Part shown: positions 50,149 through 62,040 of the stretch, piece by piece | How positions within the stretch are numbered: position 1 is the stretch's first letter | How the letters are laid out: each line of letters starts with the position of its first letter | Origin: Coniella vitis | Taxonomy: Eukaryota; Ascomycota; Sordariomycetes; Diaporthales; Schizoparmaceae | NCBI GenBank assembly: GCA_011317545.1 | Contig: WUJK01000008.1 | Span: forward strand, 496,001 to 560,000 | Direction: 5' to 3' | Length of the DNA: 64,000 nucleotides | Program-made: the position numbers and the translations under genes | The notes under the pieces: generated by a model | Seen by the model: only the letters and a program-made list of their open reading frames with translations | Database searches by the model: none | What the model was told of the DNA's origin: nothing

Positions 50149-52526
50149 ATGCCAGAGGACGCTCCAGGCCGCCTGTCGCCTGCTCTGCTGGCCGTCGCTG
50201 GTTTTGCCGCCCTTCTCGCCCTTGTTCTCCTTCGCCTCGTCAACCTGCCCATTCTGTCCCTTTCCAACGCCAGCAATAACCAGAATCCTACCGACTCCCA
50301 GCTACACAACATGTCGGCTCACTCCACGACCCCAGAGAGCTGGCGCCATGGCGTTGGCCCGCTCCACATGATCCTCAAGCCACCTTTTACCATCGACGTG
50401 CCTGGCGCCCCCGAAATTCCCGGCGAAACGAAGCCACGCATTCACCCCAGTGCCAAAAACGGGCTTGTTACACGCCCTGACCCTGAAGTCGACACGGTCT
50501 ATAGCCTCGTAGCTCGCTCGGCCAAGCGCTTTGCCAACGAGCGCTGCATCGGCACGCGCAAGCTGATCCAGGTCCATGATGAGGTCAAGAAGGTGCCCAA
50601 GCTCGTCGACGGCAAGCAAGAGATGGTCGACAAGAAATGGCAGTACTTTGAGCTCTCCGACTACTCGTACCTGACCTATGCCGAGTACCACGTCTATTTT
50701 CTCAATCTCGCGGCGGGCTTACGCAAGCTAGGCGTGCACAGAGGCGACAAGATGCACATGTTTGCTTCCACCAGCGCCAACTGGCTCGCCACGGCTCATG
50801 CCTGCGCCTCGCAGACCATAACCATTGTCACGGCCTACGACACGCTGGGAGTGAGCGGTGTGCAGCACACAATGGTCCAGAGCAAGCCCAAGGCCATGTT
50901 CACCGACCCGCACCTCCTCAAGACAGCCTCGGGCGCGCTGCAAAAGGCAGACTCGGTTGAGATTGTCATTTACAACGACAAGTCTCTTACGCAGCCCCTC
51001 AACCATGCCGAAATCGACGCTTTCAAGGCTGCCAACCCAGGCCTGACGGTGCTCAGCGTCTCTGAGCTGGCCTCTCTCGGCGAAGCCCACCCCACGGAGC
51101 CTTCTCCGCCCTCTCCCGAGGACACCTACTGCATCATGTACACGTCTGGCTCGACTGGCCCTCCCAAGGGCGTCTCCATGACCCACGCCAACCATATCGC
51201 CGCTGTCGCAGGTTTCGTAGGCATTCTCAAGGACACTGTCAGCACCCACGAGGTTGTCTTGGCCTACCTGCCGCTGGCCCACATTCTCGAAATGTGCATT
51301 GAACACCTCGTCCTCTTCTTCGGCGCCACCATGGGCTACGGCAGCACCCGTACCCTGTCGGACCAGAATGTGCGCAATTGTGCTGGCGATATGCGCACCT
51401 TGCGCCCCTCCATTCTAGTTGGCGTGCCGCAGATCTGGGAAACCATCAAAAAGGGCGTCATTGCGCGTGTCAACGGCTCCTCGCCCGTCGTTCGCGCCAT
51501 GTTCTGGGGTGCCGTGTCGGCAAAGGGCTTCCTTGTCCAGCACAACCTCCCCGGGCAGACCGTCTTTGACTCGCTCGTCTTTGGCCAGGTCCGCAAGTTG
51601 ACGGGTGGCAATCTGCGCTACATCATCAACGGCGCCAGCGGCATCTCGCGCGACACGGCGCACTTCATGTCGATGCTACTCGCGCCCATGGTCCAGGGCT
51701 ACGGGTTGACGGAAACAGGCGGCAATGGCGCCGTCATGTCGCCGCAGCAATTCACGCTCAACGGCTCGTGCGGACCCCTCTCGCCCGCTCTCGAGTGCAA
51801 GCTTGTCAGCATCCCCGAGCTCAACTACTCCGCGGACTCGACGCCTCCCCAGGGCGAGATCTGGTTCCGCGGCGGGCCCGTCCTCAAGGAGTACTACCTC
51901 AACCCGGAAGAAACAGCCAAGGCCGTCACGCCCGACGGATGGTTCAAGACGGGCGACATTGGCGAGTTTGACGAGTACGGCCACCTCAAGATCATCGACC
52001 GCGTCAAGAACCTCGTCAAGCTGCAAGGCGGCGAGTACATTGCGCTGGAGAAGCTCGAGTCCGTGTACCGCAGCGCCAAGGCCGTGCAGAACATCATGGT
52101 CCACGGTGACGGCGAGCACCCGCGGCCCATTGCCGTCGTCCTGGTCAATGAGCCCGCGCTCAAGGAGATTGCGGGCGGGATCGACGGGGTGGACCCCGAG
52201 CACGTAGCTGGGCTGTTGCTTGATAACAGAGTCAAGGATGCGGTGTTGAAGGACTTGCTTGCGCAGGGCAAGGCGGCTGGGTTCAGTGGGTTGGAAATGG
52301 TCACGGGTGTGGTGCTAACGGATGAGGAGTGGACGCCGCAGAATGTGAGTACTACTGCCATATCGAACCCTAACCACTCAGCTTGACCTTTTATTCGGAA
52401 CACGAGATTTGCTAACCCATCAAACCATCATAGGGCCTCGTCACTGCCACTCAAAAAGTCAACCGGCGCGCATGCAGAGACAAGTACCAGAAGGAGATCA
52501 AGGAGGCCTTTGGGTCATCTTCTTAA
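50149..52526 (+). CDS. Long-chain acyl-CoA synthetase, 762 aa
   Basis: Two exons (50149-52344 and 52434-52526) encode 762 residues of the AMP-forming acyl-CoA synthetase family, which couples long-chain fatty acids to CoA using ATP for lipid synthesis and beta-oxidation. Seen in sequence: the AMP-binding P-loop YTSGSTGPPKGV (331-342), the GYGLTETG motif (517-524), DGWFKTGD (596-603) with the nearby GHLKIIDRVKNLVKLQGGEYI stretch (fatty-acyl-CoA signature region), and a C-terminal segment continuing in exon 2. I begin at the first ATG (50149), which adds a hydrophobic N-terminal anchor (about residues 8-37); a second in-frame ATG before SAHSTTPESW (50311) would give a soluble form. The last residues are Gly-Ser-Ser-Ser, not a type-1 peroxisome signal, so an ER or lipid-droplet location is more likely. 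Yeast Faa1/Faa4 are the nearest named relatives I can suggest. Confidence 0.93.
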
Positions 52527-53731
52527 TCCGTCTAATCTGATGAATAATGGATGTACAAAGCTGTGGTTGGTTTGCGGTTGCTTTTTCTCATGCCTATTCC
52601 TTTTTTGAACTCGTTTTATGCCCCTTTCTTTATGCCTCTTTATCTTGAATCCAAAACGAGGTTCTGGGAAAACGGCACGCGGGGCCCCTGGTGTTTACAC
52701 GGGTACACAAAACATAGAAAGGTGAAAGTGCAAAGAAGACAAGAGAAGCGCAAGGCCAAAAAAAAAGAGAGAGAGAAAGAAAGAACCTCTCCTGAAGAGT
52801 ACACCGGAAAGAAAGAAAAAAAAAAGGGAAAAAGCACTCCAAATCCCAAAGAAGAGTTTATCGAGGAGACGGGGCTCTAAATCCATAGACCAGCTCAGTT
52901 TTCGGGGTTTATGAATCAAGGTATAGCGAAGTTGAGTTAAGATTGGAAAGAGGTTTCTTGATCAGGGAATACGGTACGTAGGCGCGAGGCGTCTTGGAGA
53001 CTGGGGAATACTTCTTTCAATCCGCCGTCTTTGTCTGTCGTATATAGAGGGTAAAGGGTGTGTGTTTTGTGGTCTCCTTGTTAGAAGAAGAGTGCGAAGG
53101 GGGGGGGGGGGGGGGGGAAGGGGGAAGAGCTAGAAAGGTAGGTTGGATATTGTGTTCGTTCACCCTAGCACGTATTCTACTATGAAATAGAACAACTTAA
53201 TTCCCTCGTAGAAAGAGAGATATTCTCATATCGGATGAGTACGATCCTACGTGATGCCAAGATAATCACGGAATATACAAATAGACACAAATAATACAAA
53301 CATAGAAAGAAAGAAAAAAGACACCAAGCAGAAAAGCAGAATTCAACACCTGATTTAATTCATGACCATCTTCACACAATTTCGCATCACATTACAGCAC
53401 ATCACATTACATCACTTCGTCATCATCTCCAATCCATTGTAAGAAAAAAAAAAAGCCCCCTAGATAGTAGTCATTCCCGTATATTTCTTGCCTTGCCTTT
53501 GCCATGGCCTTAGCCTTTGCACACACGTTCGTGACTGACCACTCTCCGACCCTCCCCCCGACTCTGACTGATTGGTTGTCTATCTGTCCGTCTATCCGTC
53601 TGTCTGTCTCCAACAACGCAAGGTCCTTTATCTCCAAACTCTCTCTTCTCCATCCATCATCCCCTTCCTCCTCCCCTTTTATGCCCACCTCTGCCAAGCC
53701 CTCCCACCCGAATCTACCACCATGTCGACAA
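52527..53731. other. Convergent intergenic region
   Basis: Lies between the 3' ends of the acyl-CoA synthetase gene (+) and the ubiquitin protease gene (-). It holds a purine-rich stretch near 52730-52850 and a run of 19 G (53099-53117). The open frames here are low complexity and unsupported. Confidence 0.65.
53099..53117. repeat. Poly(G) run of 19
   Basis: The longest C/G homopolymer in the window, between two convergent genes and followed after AA by another short G run. It could form a G-quadruplex. Confidence 0.9.
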
Positions 53732-56700
53732 CTACACCAGACCAATGTCCTTCCTCTGATAAAACACCATATACGCATCCATTCCATTTTGCCTCTGCAA
53801 CAACGTCTTGGAATGCCCGACCGCCGAAATCCGCGAGTCGTCTGCAATCCGCCACTCATCCGGGCCCGCAGCATCCCGAATGATACTAATGTAGTGCCCG
53901 CCCAGTAACTGTCCGCCGTGCTGCACGACAGCATACGCATCGTACTTGAACGGTTTGGTGAAATGGTGGTCGGGAATGTGCGTTGTAGGTGTGGAAAGAG
54001 GTTGCTCGGTGTTGTTATTGTGAGGATGGTGATTGTTGAAACCGTTTGCTTTTGGATTATAATTGTTATTCTTGAAGTTATTAGGCGCGACGAAGGAGGA
54101 TGGTGTGGAGTACGGCTGCTGTCCTTGAATACTATAAGGGGTTAAATCCAGGTCGCGATGCGGGAAATCAATATAGACGCTATTCTTGCGCATGCGGTTC
54201 TCAAACCGCCCAAAGACAATACAAAGCAGATCGGGCAAGCGGGCAAACCGCGGCGTGCGGTGGCAGGTGCCCGTCCGGCCGCACCCATCGCACTTGTAGT
54301 CGTCGAGGATTTCGGGCGCAAAATAATTGTTGAGCAGGCCTTCAATGGACTGCGGCTGGCTGGTTTCGGGAAGCGAGAGGACGAGGTGATTTTTGGGCGG
54401 GTCAACGCGGTAGGCTACGTGGCCGCAGCGGTCGCAGCGTGTAACGAGGCACTCGAGGGTCTGCCAGTACTTGTCGATGATGGAGTTGTTGGCTTGACTG
54501 TAAAGATTCCAAATGTCGACTGCGCCTTCGAGGATAGGTTTGTTGCTGGGTGGTGGTGGTAGTATCTCGTCGGGGCGGTGGCGGTGCTGGTTCGTTTCGT
54601 CGGATAATTCAGTAAAGATGCGGACGAGGAACTCGTGTGCGTCCATTTGTCGGTCTCCGCCAAGGATCTGATCCTCGGGCCGCTGGCCCTTGTATCCTTT
54701 GGAGGTAATTTGTCGTAGATACCGCTGTATTAAGTTAGCACATCTCCAGCCAGCAGTAAAGTGCGTCCGTTCATTTTGTTGCCACATCGACCAAAATCGA
54801 CTCGTCCTCCACAGAACACCAAAAACTTACCATTAGGGTATCTGCAGTCATGACAAACTTGGCAGTGCCCATCCAAAGAAACAGATTCGACAAAATCTTG
54901 ATCAGCAACTGTGGTGGCTGTATCTGCTCGTCGGCCTTCTTCTGCGGCTTGTACAGGTTCTGCCAAGCTTGCGAAAAGAGCTCCTCGCCAAACCCGCCCG
55001 AGGCAAATAGCGCCTGCAGAGTGCTGTTGGCATAACACCAGTTGCCTGGGTTGCGGAGGCCAATTGCTCTTCGGCGTGCTGCCGTGTCGGTTCTCGTGAC
55101 AACTTTTGTTGTCGAAGTGCCTTGCTCGTCATCGCGCGATTGCAGGCCTGTAAAACTGCGCCGTGGCACAGCTGGCGGTGGGCGTGTCGGTTCGGACGGG
55201 AGCAGCGGATAGTCTGTGGATCGATGATGTTGGTGGTTACGATGGTTGGGTATAGGCAGTGGCGGAGCTGGTCGTGGCTGGGGCCGCGGGTGTGGGTGCT
55301 GCGGTAGGCTTGTTTGCAAGGTCTGCGTGCCATTTGTGGTAATCACGGGCGATGTCATGGACTCTTGGACCGGCGGATAGCGTGTGAGAAAGTCACTGAC
55401 GCTCCGCACAGCCGTCCAGTCCTCTTCTTCGGGCGCGGCGTCTCTCTCGTCCTGCTTGGGCTTCTCCAGCTTCTCCTCCCACCGGCGTGCTTCTTCAGCA
55501 TCCTGGATTGGCTTGATGGGCGACTTGAGCCAGGGCTTGTCGTACGTTGACTTCTTTCTCCTGTGTGACGAAGTCTGGAGCGAATTGCCGCCAATCATGT
55601 CTGACCATGCATCCAAGCCGCCCTTGAGTAGCTTGGGATGCTTCGAGGCCGGATCTCCTTCGGGGTAGTCGAAGTCTGCAAGAATTGCGGCCATCTTGGC
55701 GGCGGAGCTGGTTCGGTCGGGTCCAAGGGCTTGGGAGTCCTGGTCATAAATGACAATCATGTCAAAGTCATGGCGCTTCTCAAACAGCGTCTTCTCCTCT
55801 GCTGTGCCGACTTCCATCGAGTCCTCGACGTCGGAGGCTTCAATGTTGGGCCGTTGGATGATCTCTGGCTCGATGCAAATGGTGGCGGACGAAAAGATGT
55901 GCCCTTCTTCATAACTGGCACGCGGTCGTACATCGATCAATAGGATATGGTAATGGGAAGTTCTCTGAAATCTCAACAGATCCTGGACAGTGATCACGTC
56001 CCCTTCAGGTAGCACTGGCCGTTTGGCCTGTGGATTTGGAGCAGCCGATGCGGTAGGCCGACTGGCGCTGCTGCTATTGTTGGTGTTATTACTATTGCTA
56101 CTTCCACTAAGAGCAAATTCCTCGGAAGGCGATTTGGTTTGAGCAGCGGGAGCAGCTGGTTTGGATGGAAACGAAGCGGCCGAAGAGCTGGTGCGACTAA
56201 ACATGCCGCGCGGTGTGCTAGAGGGTAGAGCGGCTGCCTCGTTCGATAGGTTGCCCCTGGCAGGACTGTAAATGGCATCGGGGACCTTGGGCATCTGGCT
56301 GAGAAGCATGTCGACCGATGTCCGCAGCTTGTGAGGCTTCAGCGGTACCCGAGGAGCCGTCTTGGGTGAGCCGGGTGAGCCGGGTGAGCTTGGCGACGAA
56401 AAGGCCAGTTTGGCAGTGGGTGAAGTAGCAGCAGCAGCAGAACTTGGCGGTCCGCCCGCCGTCTTGCGAGGTGGGATGGTTGCTAATGGTGGAAAGTTGC
56501 GCAGCTGGACAGGGCGGACGCCAGACTTGACGTTGTCGTCCTTGATGATCTGCTTGATATTCTCAAACGTATCATACGAGGACGACAGGCTGTCAAGAAT
56601 GCGCTTGCAGCGCTGGCTGTTGGAGCCCACATTGTAGTCTTTATGCGACGGGATGACCCTGACGACGAGGGTGAGGGCTGCAGCACCAGGTCAGCGGCGA

Positions 56701-56925
56701 TAGCTCCCCCTGGGACCAAGACCAAGGCCAGCAACAAGAGAATGTCTCACCCTTGATGTAAGCCTCGAGGGCATTGTCGAGCCGGCCGCTGGACACGCTG
56801 GCGCGAGCGAGCGTAGAGGCGGCATTGGCCTCGTCAAGCAGGCCGGCTACGGGACGGGAGAGGGCGGCGTTGACGGCTCCGTCATCCAGGCCGCGCGTGA
56901 CATCGGAGAAATGCCGGTATGGCAT
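53732..56925 (-). CDS. Rhodanese/USP ubiquitin protease, 1004 aa
   Basis: Three exons in phase on the minus strand: 56925-56751, 56677-54831 and 54724-53732. The 1004-residue product has the layout of Doa4/Ubp4 and USP8. It starts with an N-terminal helical MIT/USP8-dimer-like region (about 1-110), then a Ser/Pro-rich linker and a rhodanese-like domain (about 286-424, LLIDVRPRASYEEGHI onward). The USP catalytic domain (about 598-1004) has the Cys box GLRNPGNWCYANSTLQAL with Cys606, QMDAHEFL (about 700), two CxxC zinc pairs (771/774 and 819/822), the His box GGHYIS with His951 and the late Asp motif ADDS (about 968-971). It should cleave ubiquitin from substrates, by family at endosomes before vacuolar delivery. 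The rhodanese loop lacks the usual active-site Cys, so it is probably structural. Oddity: Trp precedes the catalytic Cys where Thr or similar is usual. Neighbour: Vps27 on the same strand. Confidence 0.88.
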
Positions 56926-57706
56926 TGTGTAGAGGATGGGGCCTGGCAGGTGGAAAGGTTCATGATGTGGCCTGGCAACGGCAGAGCCTCGACATGGCTG
57001 GCGGCAACAGGCTGGCCAGGGCTGGGGCTGGAACTGGGGGGAGCAAAGGTTGGCCTTGACTCTGTTTAGGTGGCGGGCAGAGACAGGCTAGCCGGTGGGT
57101 CAAGAGGATGTGGTGAGTTTGGGTTGGCAGCAGCCAAGTACGCGAGCAGATGGACGGAGTCGGGAAGAGGCTGAGAAGAGGTTGAGGATGCATGGAAGTG
57201 ATGGCAACGCCGCCGCCGCCTTGCTTGGGCACTGTTGAATGGCTGCCACCTGTGCCAAAGGAGGTACGTACCCCCCACGGTACCCGACACAAGTACTGTC
57301 GACACTAGTACATAAAGTAAGTACATGGCTCCTGTACTGTGTACCAGAGTATTCCCCCACCATCAGTCTTAGGTAAGCAGCAACCTCACCCTGACGGGCA
57401 AGTCACCCATCTTGTTCACACTGATGTCTTCAGATGGCAGAATTGCTATTTACAGTATACAGTATGCAGTATGCAGTATAGGGCTCATGGTGAAACGAAT
57501 GCTGTCTTTATAATCTATCACACAGTATGATACATACATAGGCAGACAGGCCATCCTCTCCATGCACAACCTGCTTTTTGTGGGATATCTCTATCATAAA
57601 AGACTGCAAAAACAATTGCTTGCTTACGTTCTTGGATTCCCTCAACACAACTGCTTCTCCGTCTCTCGTCGTCCATCGCCTTGTCGTTATCCTCGACCCA
57701 CCCCAT
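56926..57706. other. Intergenic region between Vps27 and ubiquitin protease genes
   Basis: Holds the promoter and leader of the protease gene and the 3' region of the Vps27 gene. It includes a short CAGTATN direct repeat (about 57452-57480). The open frames here are unsupported. Confidence 0.65.
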
Positions 57707-60282
57707 TCACAGCTCAATCAGCGCCTCTTCCACCACAGGCTGTTGTGGCGCATGCTGCGGTGCCGAAGGAAACGCTTCCTGCTGGTAGCCAGGGTACGGT
57801 TGCGCTGCTTGCTGTGGCGCATGTTGCCATGGTGCAGAGGAAGGAGCCGGAACTTGTACGTGCTGAGCTGCAGGATGCTGCCAGTAGGGAACATGCGGCT
57901 GCTGTTGTGCTGGTGGCGCTGCGGCTTGCTGCTGTTGCTGATGAGGTGGCGCCACACCAGCATTTTCCGGTGCGGCGGATGATGACTGCGCGTATTGCGG
58001 CATCGACTGTTGTAGATTCGGATATGGCGAAGGCGATAAATCCGCTGGTGCGCTGGGGGCACCCTGTGGATTAGGCTGCGAGTAGAAAGACGCAGTCGGA
58101 TCTCCCGTAGGTGTAGTGCCCACAGATTCGGGCGCGCTGGGCTGCTGCGCCTGTGGGGGGAGGTTCATGTGGCCCATTTGCGGCGTTGCTGTTTCACTGG
58201 GCGGGTAATTCGCTTGGCCGGCTTCTGGAGGCGCGCTTGGTCTCCAGCTGTCCTGCCCTTGCACTTGCTGTGGCTGCGGAGGGTACTGGTGTTGTTGAAG
58301 GCCTGCCGCCGATGCACGTCGGTCATAGACAGGAGCGTACTGAGGCTGGGGCGCAGGCTGAGAAGGGTATCCGTACGGTGGCTGGGCTACAGGCCGGCTG
58401 TAGTCTGGAACCTCGCCGGTGTAGAAGCTCTCTGCTGGACCATTGACGTTGGGTGGAGGGTTGCTGTGGAGTGCTGGGTACGGGCCCGAAGGCTGCTGCG
58501 GCGCTGGCAAGTTGTAGCCGCCAAGGCTGTGCTGGTTGAATGCCTTTGATAGCCGGTCCTCGAGCATCCGGTCATAGTACCGCACTGCGATTTGCAGCTT
58601 GGAATGCAGGTCCAGAAGGGTATCTATACAAGGTCAGTGACGGATATCCTTACGTAAACTTTGATTAAATAAAGTCTCGAACAGACCGTGTTTGCTCATT
58701 GTCTCGCCATAAGTCCTAGCTAGCTTTGGGCGAAGAGTCCCGATGCTATCATAGAGCTCCTGAATCTGTGGCTCTCGTAATATCGTCCCGGGAGGCTGCG
58801 ACTGCAGACGATCAACCAGCGTCGAAAACAGGTTAATGTTCTCGGCTTCGACCGGCGTCAGCTCGTAATCGTTCTTGGGCAGTGCAAACGTGTTCGACGT
58901 TGCATTGCCAGCACTGGAAGTCGACTCTTTGAGCGCTGCCGCATGCTTTTTCTTTTGTTCTTCCATGTCAGCCAAAGACGCAGCAATGGCTGCTTTGAGG
59001 TCCTCGTCCTCCTCTTCCGCCGCCTTACCCGACGCGGACGGGCCATTCAGTACTGCGTTTGAGCTCGGTGCATTGTTTACCGGTGCAACATATCCCCTTC
59101 CGTGCGTGTGAACTTGAACCTCTTCCAAACTCATGGCCAGTGCCTTTTTAAGATCCTCGTCGAAGCTGTCTTCCACTCTGGCGCTGCGAGGCTGCATGCT
59201 CGAAGACTGCCGCTTAGTGTGCGAATGGTGCTTCGTGGGTGAGTGCGGCTGCGGGAAGCTGCCGCCTTTTCCCGACTTGTCCGTCAGCTTTGCATAGCAT
59301 CCGTCGTCGACTCTGACAGGCTGTAGTATTCCCAGGTGCGGCAGGGGCAGCATTTTGCTCGAGCATTGCTGGTCAAAGACGTTGCCACAGTTGCGGCAGT
59401 GGTGCTTTCGGTTCGTAAAGGTAAAGGCGGTCCGGCATCGCATGCACACATCGGAGTCAACCCATTCCGGAGGCTTGTGAGCGCAGAACGACGTTAGTCA
59501 CACGTAGACAGATATGAAAAGAGCAATAGTTTCCCCCTCGTCCAGGTCTTACATACCGCACTGCTGTCGATCATACTACTCGAAACGGACACCTTGGGCG
59601 GGAACTGGAAGCCCTCGCGCTGCAGCGTCTTGTAAACCTCGTTGATGTAATTCAGTTCGTATCTGCCTTCAGTAGCTGCGGCCCAGGACTGGATGTATTC
59701 GAGAATCTTGGAGCGCACGTCGTTGTTAATGGCGGCAGGGCCAACGGCTTTGAGGAGGGAGACGAGGTTGTCCATGAACTCTTTGGATGCGATTTCGGTC
59801 AGAAAGTGATGGCCGCCATTCTTGACGCAGGTATCTGTGAGCTGTGTGACATGTTAGCCTTTGGCTTCAGTCTCGGTGTGTCGGAGTTTGCATGCGCGGA
59901 ATTCGGGGGCTGCTCGTGGTGGTTGAGGTAGGTAGTTGCTTTCTCTCGGGTCGTACATTCAAAGCACTCAGCTGCGTGTTGGGGTTCTTGTCGCCGATGC
60001 GCTTCTTTAGTGAGCGCATAGCATCTTTGGGAGGGACCGTTTTCGACCTGATAACGTCGGAAATTTCGAGGTTGAGAGCTATGTCTTCGCTGTGTTACGG
60101 GACCCTGTGTCAGCCCCTACCACCACCTGCTTGAGAGGGTCGACCCGATGTCTGGGCCAGACTCGCTTCCGTCCACCGAGTGGGAAGAAGGTGCACGCTA
60201 GCACTTACAGACTGCTACTCGTCGCTCGATTAATCTGCTCGTCCAAGGCGGAGCCCGCCGAGCTGGACCACCATCCCATCAT
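57707..60282 (-). CDS. VPS27: Vps27, ESCRT-0 subunit, 742 aa
   Basis: Five exons in phase on the minus strand: 60282-60209, 60089-59957, 59841-59557, 59473-58654 and 58623-57707. Domain order is that of Vps27. A VHS domain (about 8-150) contains ATSSSLEDIALNLEISDVIR and TDTCVKNGGHHF. A FYVE zinc finger (about 165-226) has WVDSDVC at its start, RKHHCRNCG (186-194) and later Cys pairs, and binds PI3P. Two ubiquitin-interacting motifs follow (about 269-284 and 320-337), then a helical GAT-like, Hse1-binding region (NLFSTLVDRLQ to SVRYYD-type). The tail is long, Pro/Gln-rich and ends in a clathrin-box-like LIEL. It should recruit ubiquitinated cargo and downstream ESCRT-I on endosomes. The start uses the first of two tandem ATGs. 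The exon 4/5 junction gives NQSLHTLLDLH; this joint is the least certain. Confidence 0.93.
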
Positions 60283-61209
60283 GATGGAGGAGGGCGGGAG
60301 CTGTTTGCTGGCAGCGATGGCTGGGTTCTGGGTATGCGATTCGGGGCTGCCGCGGCTGGCTGAGAAATCGCGGCACGCTGGTGCTGAAGTCGTGGATGTA
60401 TCGAGAGGGAGCGCCAACGAGTGTATATGAAGCTGCAGTTTGTGGACGCGCGAGGCCTGCGTAAGGAGGCGGGCGGAGCTGCGATGGGCTGGGCGTCAAT
60501 ATGGGAAGCTCTGATGCATGTGGTTCGCGATGTTGAAGGGGCCAAGTGGGAGTGCTGGTATAATGGGCTTGGGCTTGGCTAGCGGGATGGTTGGTTGCCT
60601 GCCTGATGTGCCCAGGGTGGGGGACTTGGTAAGCATCGCTAGCGAGCACCTGAGCCCCTGCAACTTGCACTACCTACCTAGCTACTGTAAGTAATAAGGC
60701 CTGCCTGGTAAGGGTACTTATGCCGTACAGCGCTCTCTCCATTCTCCAAGGGCTTTCGACTGCATATTCGGTAATAAGTGAAGGTGGACAATAAACATTT
60801 TCGCTTCTGGCAAGAGCTCGCCTTGTATATCTTCTGTGAACGTAAGCCCAAGGCATTCATTTGCTTTGGGATGCGCTACAAACTGCTCTACAGTTGGGCG
60901 TCTACGCACCGCCAAGGTTCTCATGCAAACGGACACAGAAGAATCGGCCAACGCTACTAAAACCTACAAGCCGCTGCCAGTTATCATATGTCGCCTCGAG
61001 GCGTTAGTTCAAAATACTCAAAATAGTAGGCTATGCGTCCCATGTCGCAAAGGCCTTGGTATATTATGCTTGACGAGTATTGTCTTTCTCCAATGCTGGG
61101 AAAATACGACGATGGAATGAATGATCACGCAAAATGCGCGAGCAGCATAGCCTCACAAACGCTTCATCACTCATATCAACCCCATCATCAATCTGCATCA
61201 CAATCACCC
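60283..61209. other. Intergenic region upstream of Vps27
   Basis: Contains the Vps27 promoter and leader and the 3' region of the deaminase gene. No coding frame is supported. Confidence 0.65.
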
Positions 61210-61866
61210 CTACTTCCACACGCTCGCCGTCTCAACCCCCTTCTCCTTGCCCTCCTGATAGGTCGCCGAAAGAGCATTATACTCCCTCTTGACCCGTTCA
61301 ATTTCTGCCTTCCATCGGCTCCTCTCCCCTTCATCCGCAACGTCCTCCACCAACTCCGCCAGACTGCGTCCTGTAAAGAACTTGTTCTTGCGGTTATACA
61401 GCTCCCTCTTCTCCAGTGCCTCGTGAGACTCCCTAACACCACCATTCCCAACAACAGCGGGGACCCGGAACACTTCTTGCAAGATATCGATATCGTAGGG
61501 GATGCTGAAGAGATCCCGCGAGTCCTCGTAGGTAAAGAGGTAGTAGAACTCGTTGAAGCCCGCCCAGGCGATGCCGCTGAGGCAGAGGGAGCAGGGCTCG
61601 TGGGTGGCGAAGAAGACGCAGTCGCGTGGGTGTGGGCGGCTGGCAAAGAATTGCTGGATGCAGTTGATTTCGCCGTGGAGCAAAGGCGAGAGTCGCTCGT
61701 TGTTGGTGGCGACGGTGTGCGGTGAGAGGTCGGCGCGGCGGAGGATGGCGGCGCCAAAGAGTTTGCACCCGTTGGCGACGCCCTCGCGGGTGAGTGGGAT
61801 AATGCGTTGCTCGGTGGTGGTGAGGATGGCGCCGAGGAGGCTGGCTGGATCGGTGGTGCTGGCCAT
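61210..61866 (-). CDS. Cytidine/dCMP-type deaminase family protein, 218 aa
   Basis: A single intronless frame starts at the ATG at 61866, whose context (ACCACCATGG) is ideal; in-frame codons upstream lack a better start. The zinc-binding deaminase signature is clear: HGE (His64, with Glu66 as proton shuttle) and PCSLC (Cys92 and Cys95), spaced 26-28 residues as in the cytidine/deoxycytidylate and tRNA/guanine deaminase superfamily. The flanking text LLHGEINCIQQFF and FFATHEPCSLCLSGIAWAGF fits a small fungal nucleotide or nucleoside deaminase. The C-terminus is helical and charged (ALEKRELYNRKNKFFTG). It should hydrolytically remove an amino group from a base; the substrate cannot be told. No signal peptide or membrane segment is seen, so it is probably cytosolic. 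Confidence 0.87.
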   Translation of the reverse strand: MASTTDPASLLGAILTTTEQRIIPLTREGVANGCKLFGAAILRRADLSPHTVATNNERLSPLLHGEINCIQQFFASRPHPRDCVFFATHEPCSLCLSGIAWAGFNEFYYLFTYEDSRDLFSIPYDIDILQEVFRVPAVVGNGGVRESHEALEKRELYNRKNKFFTGRSLAELVEDVADEGERSRWKAEIERVKREYNALSATYQEGKEKGVETASVWK

Positions 61867-62016
61867 GGTGGTGGCCGGGGGGAGGGGGAGCAGGTAAAAC
61901 TGGCACAAAGACTACGGAGCAAAGGACGAAGGGATGCTGTCGGCTGGCGCAGCCCACGCTGTGGGTGTGCTTGCGGAAAGGCGGGCTGGCTCTGTTGATA
62001 ACCGCCGCGCGAAGAT

Positions 62017-62040
62017 AGCCAGCCAGCCAGCCAGCCAGCC
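62017..62040. repeat. AGCC tetranucleotide array, 6 units
   Basis: Six tandem AGCC units about 150 bases upstream of the deaminase start, so probably in its promoter. Confidence 0.9.
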
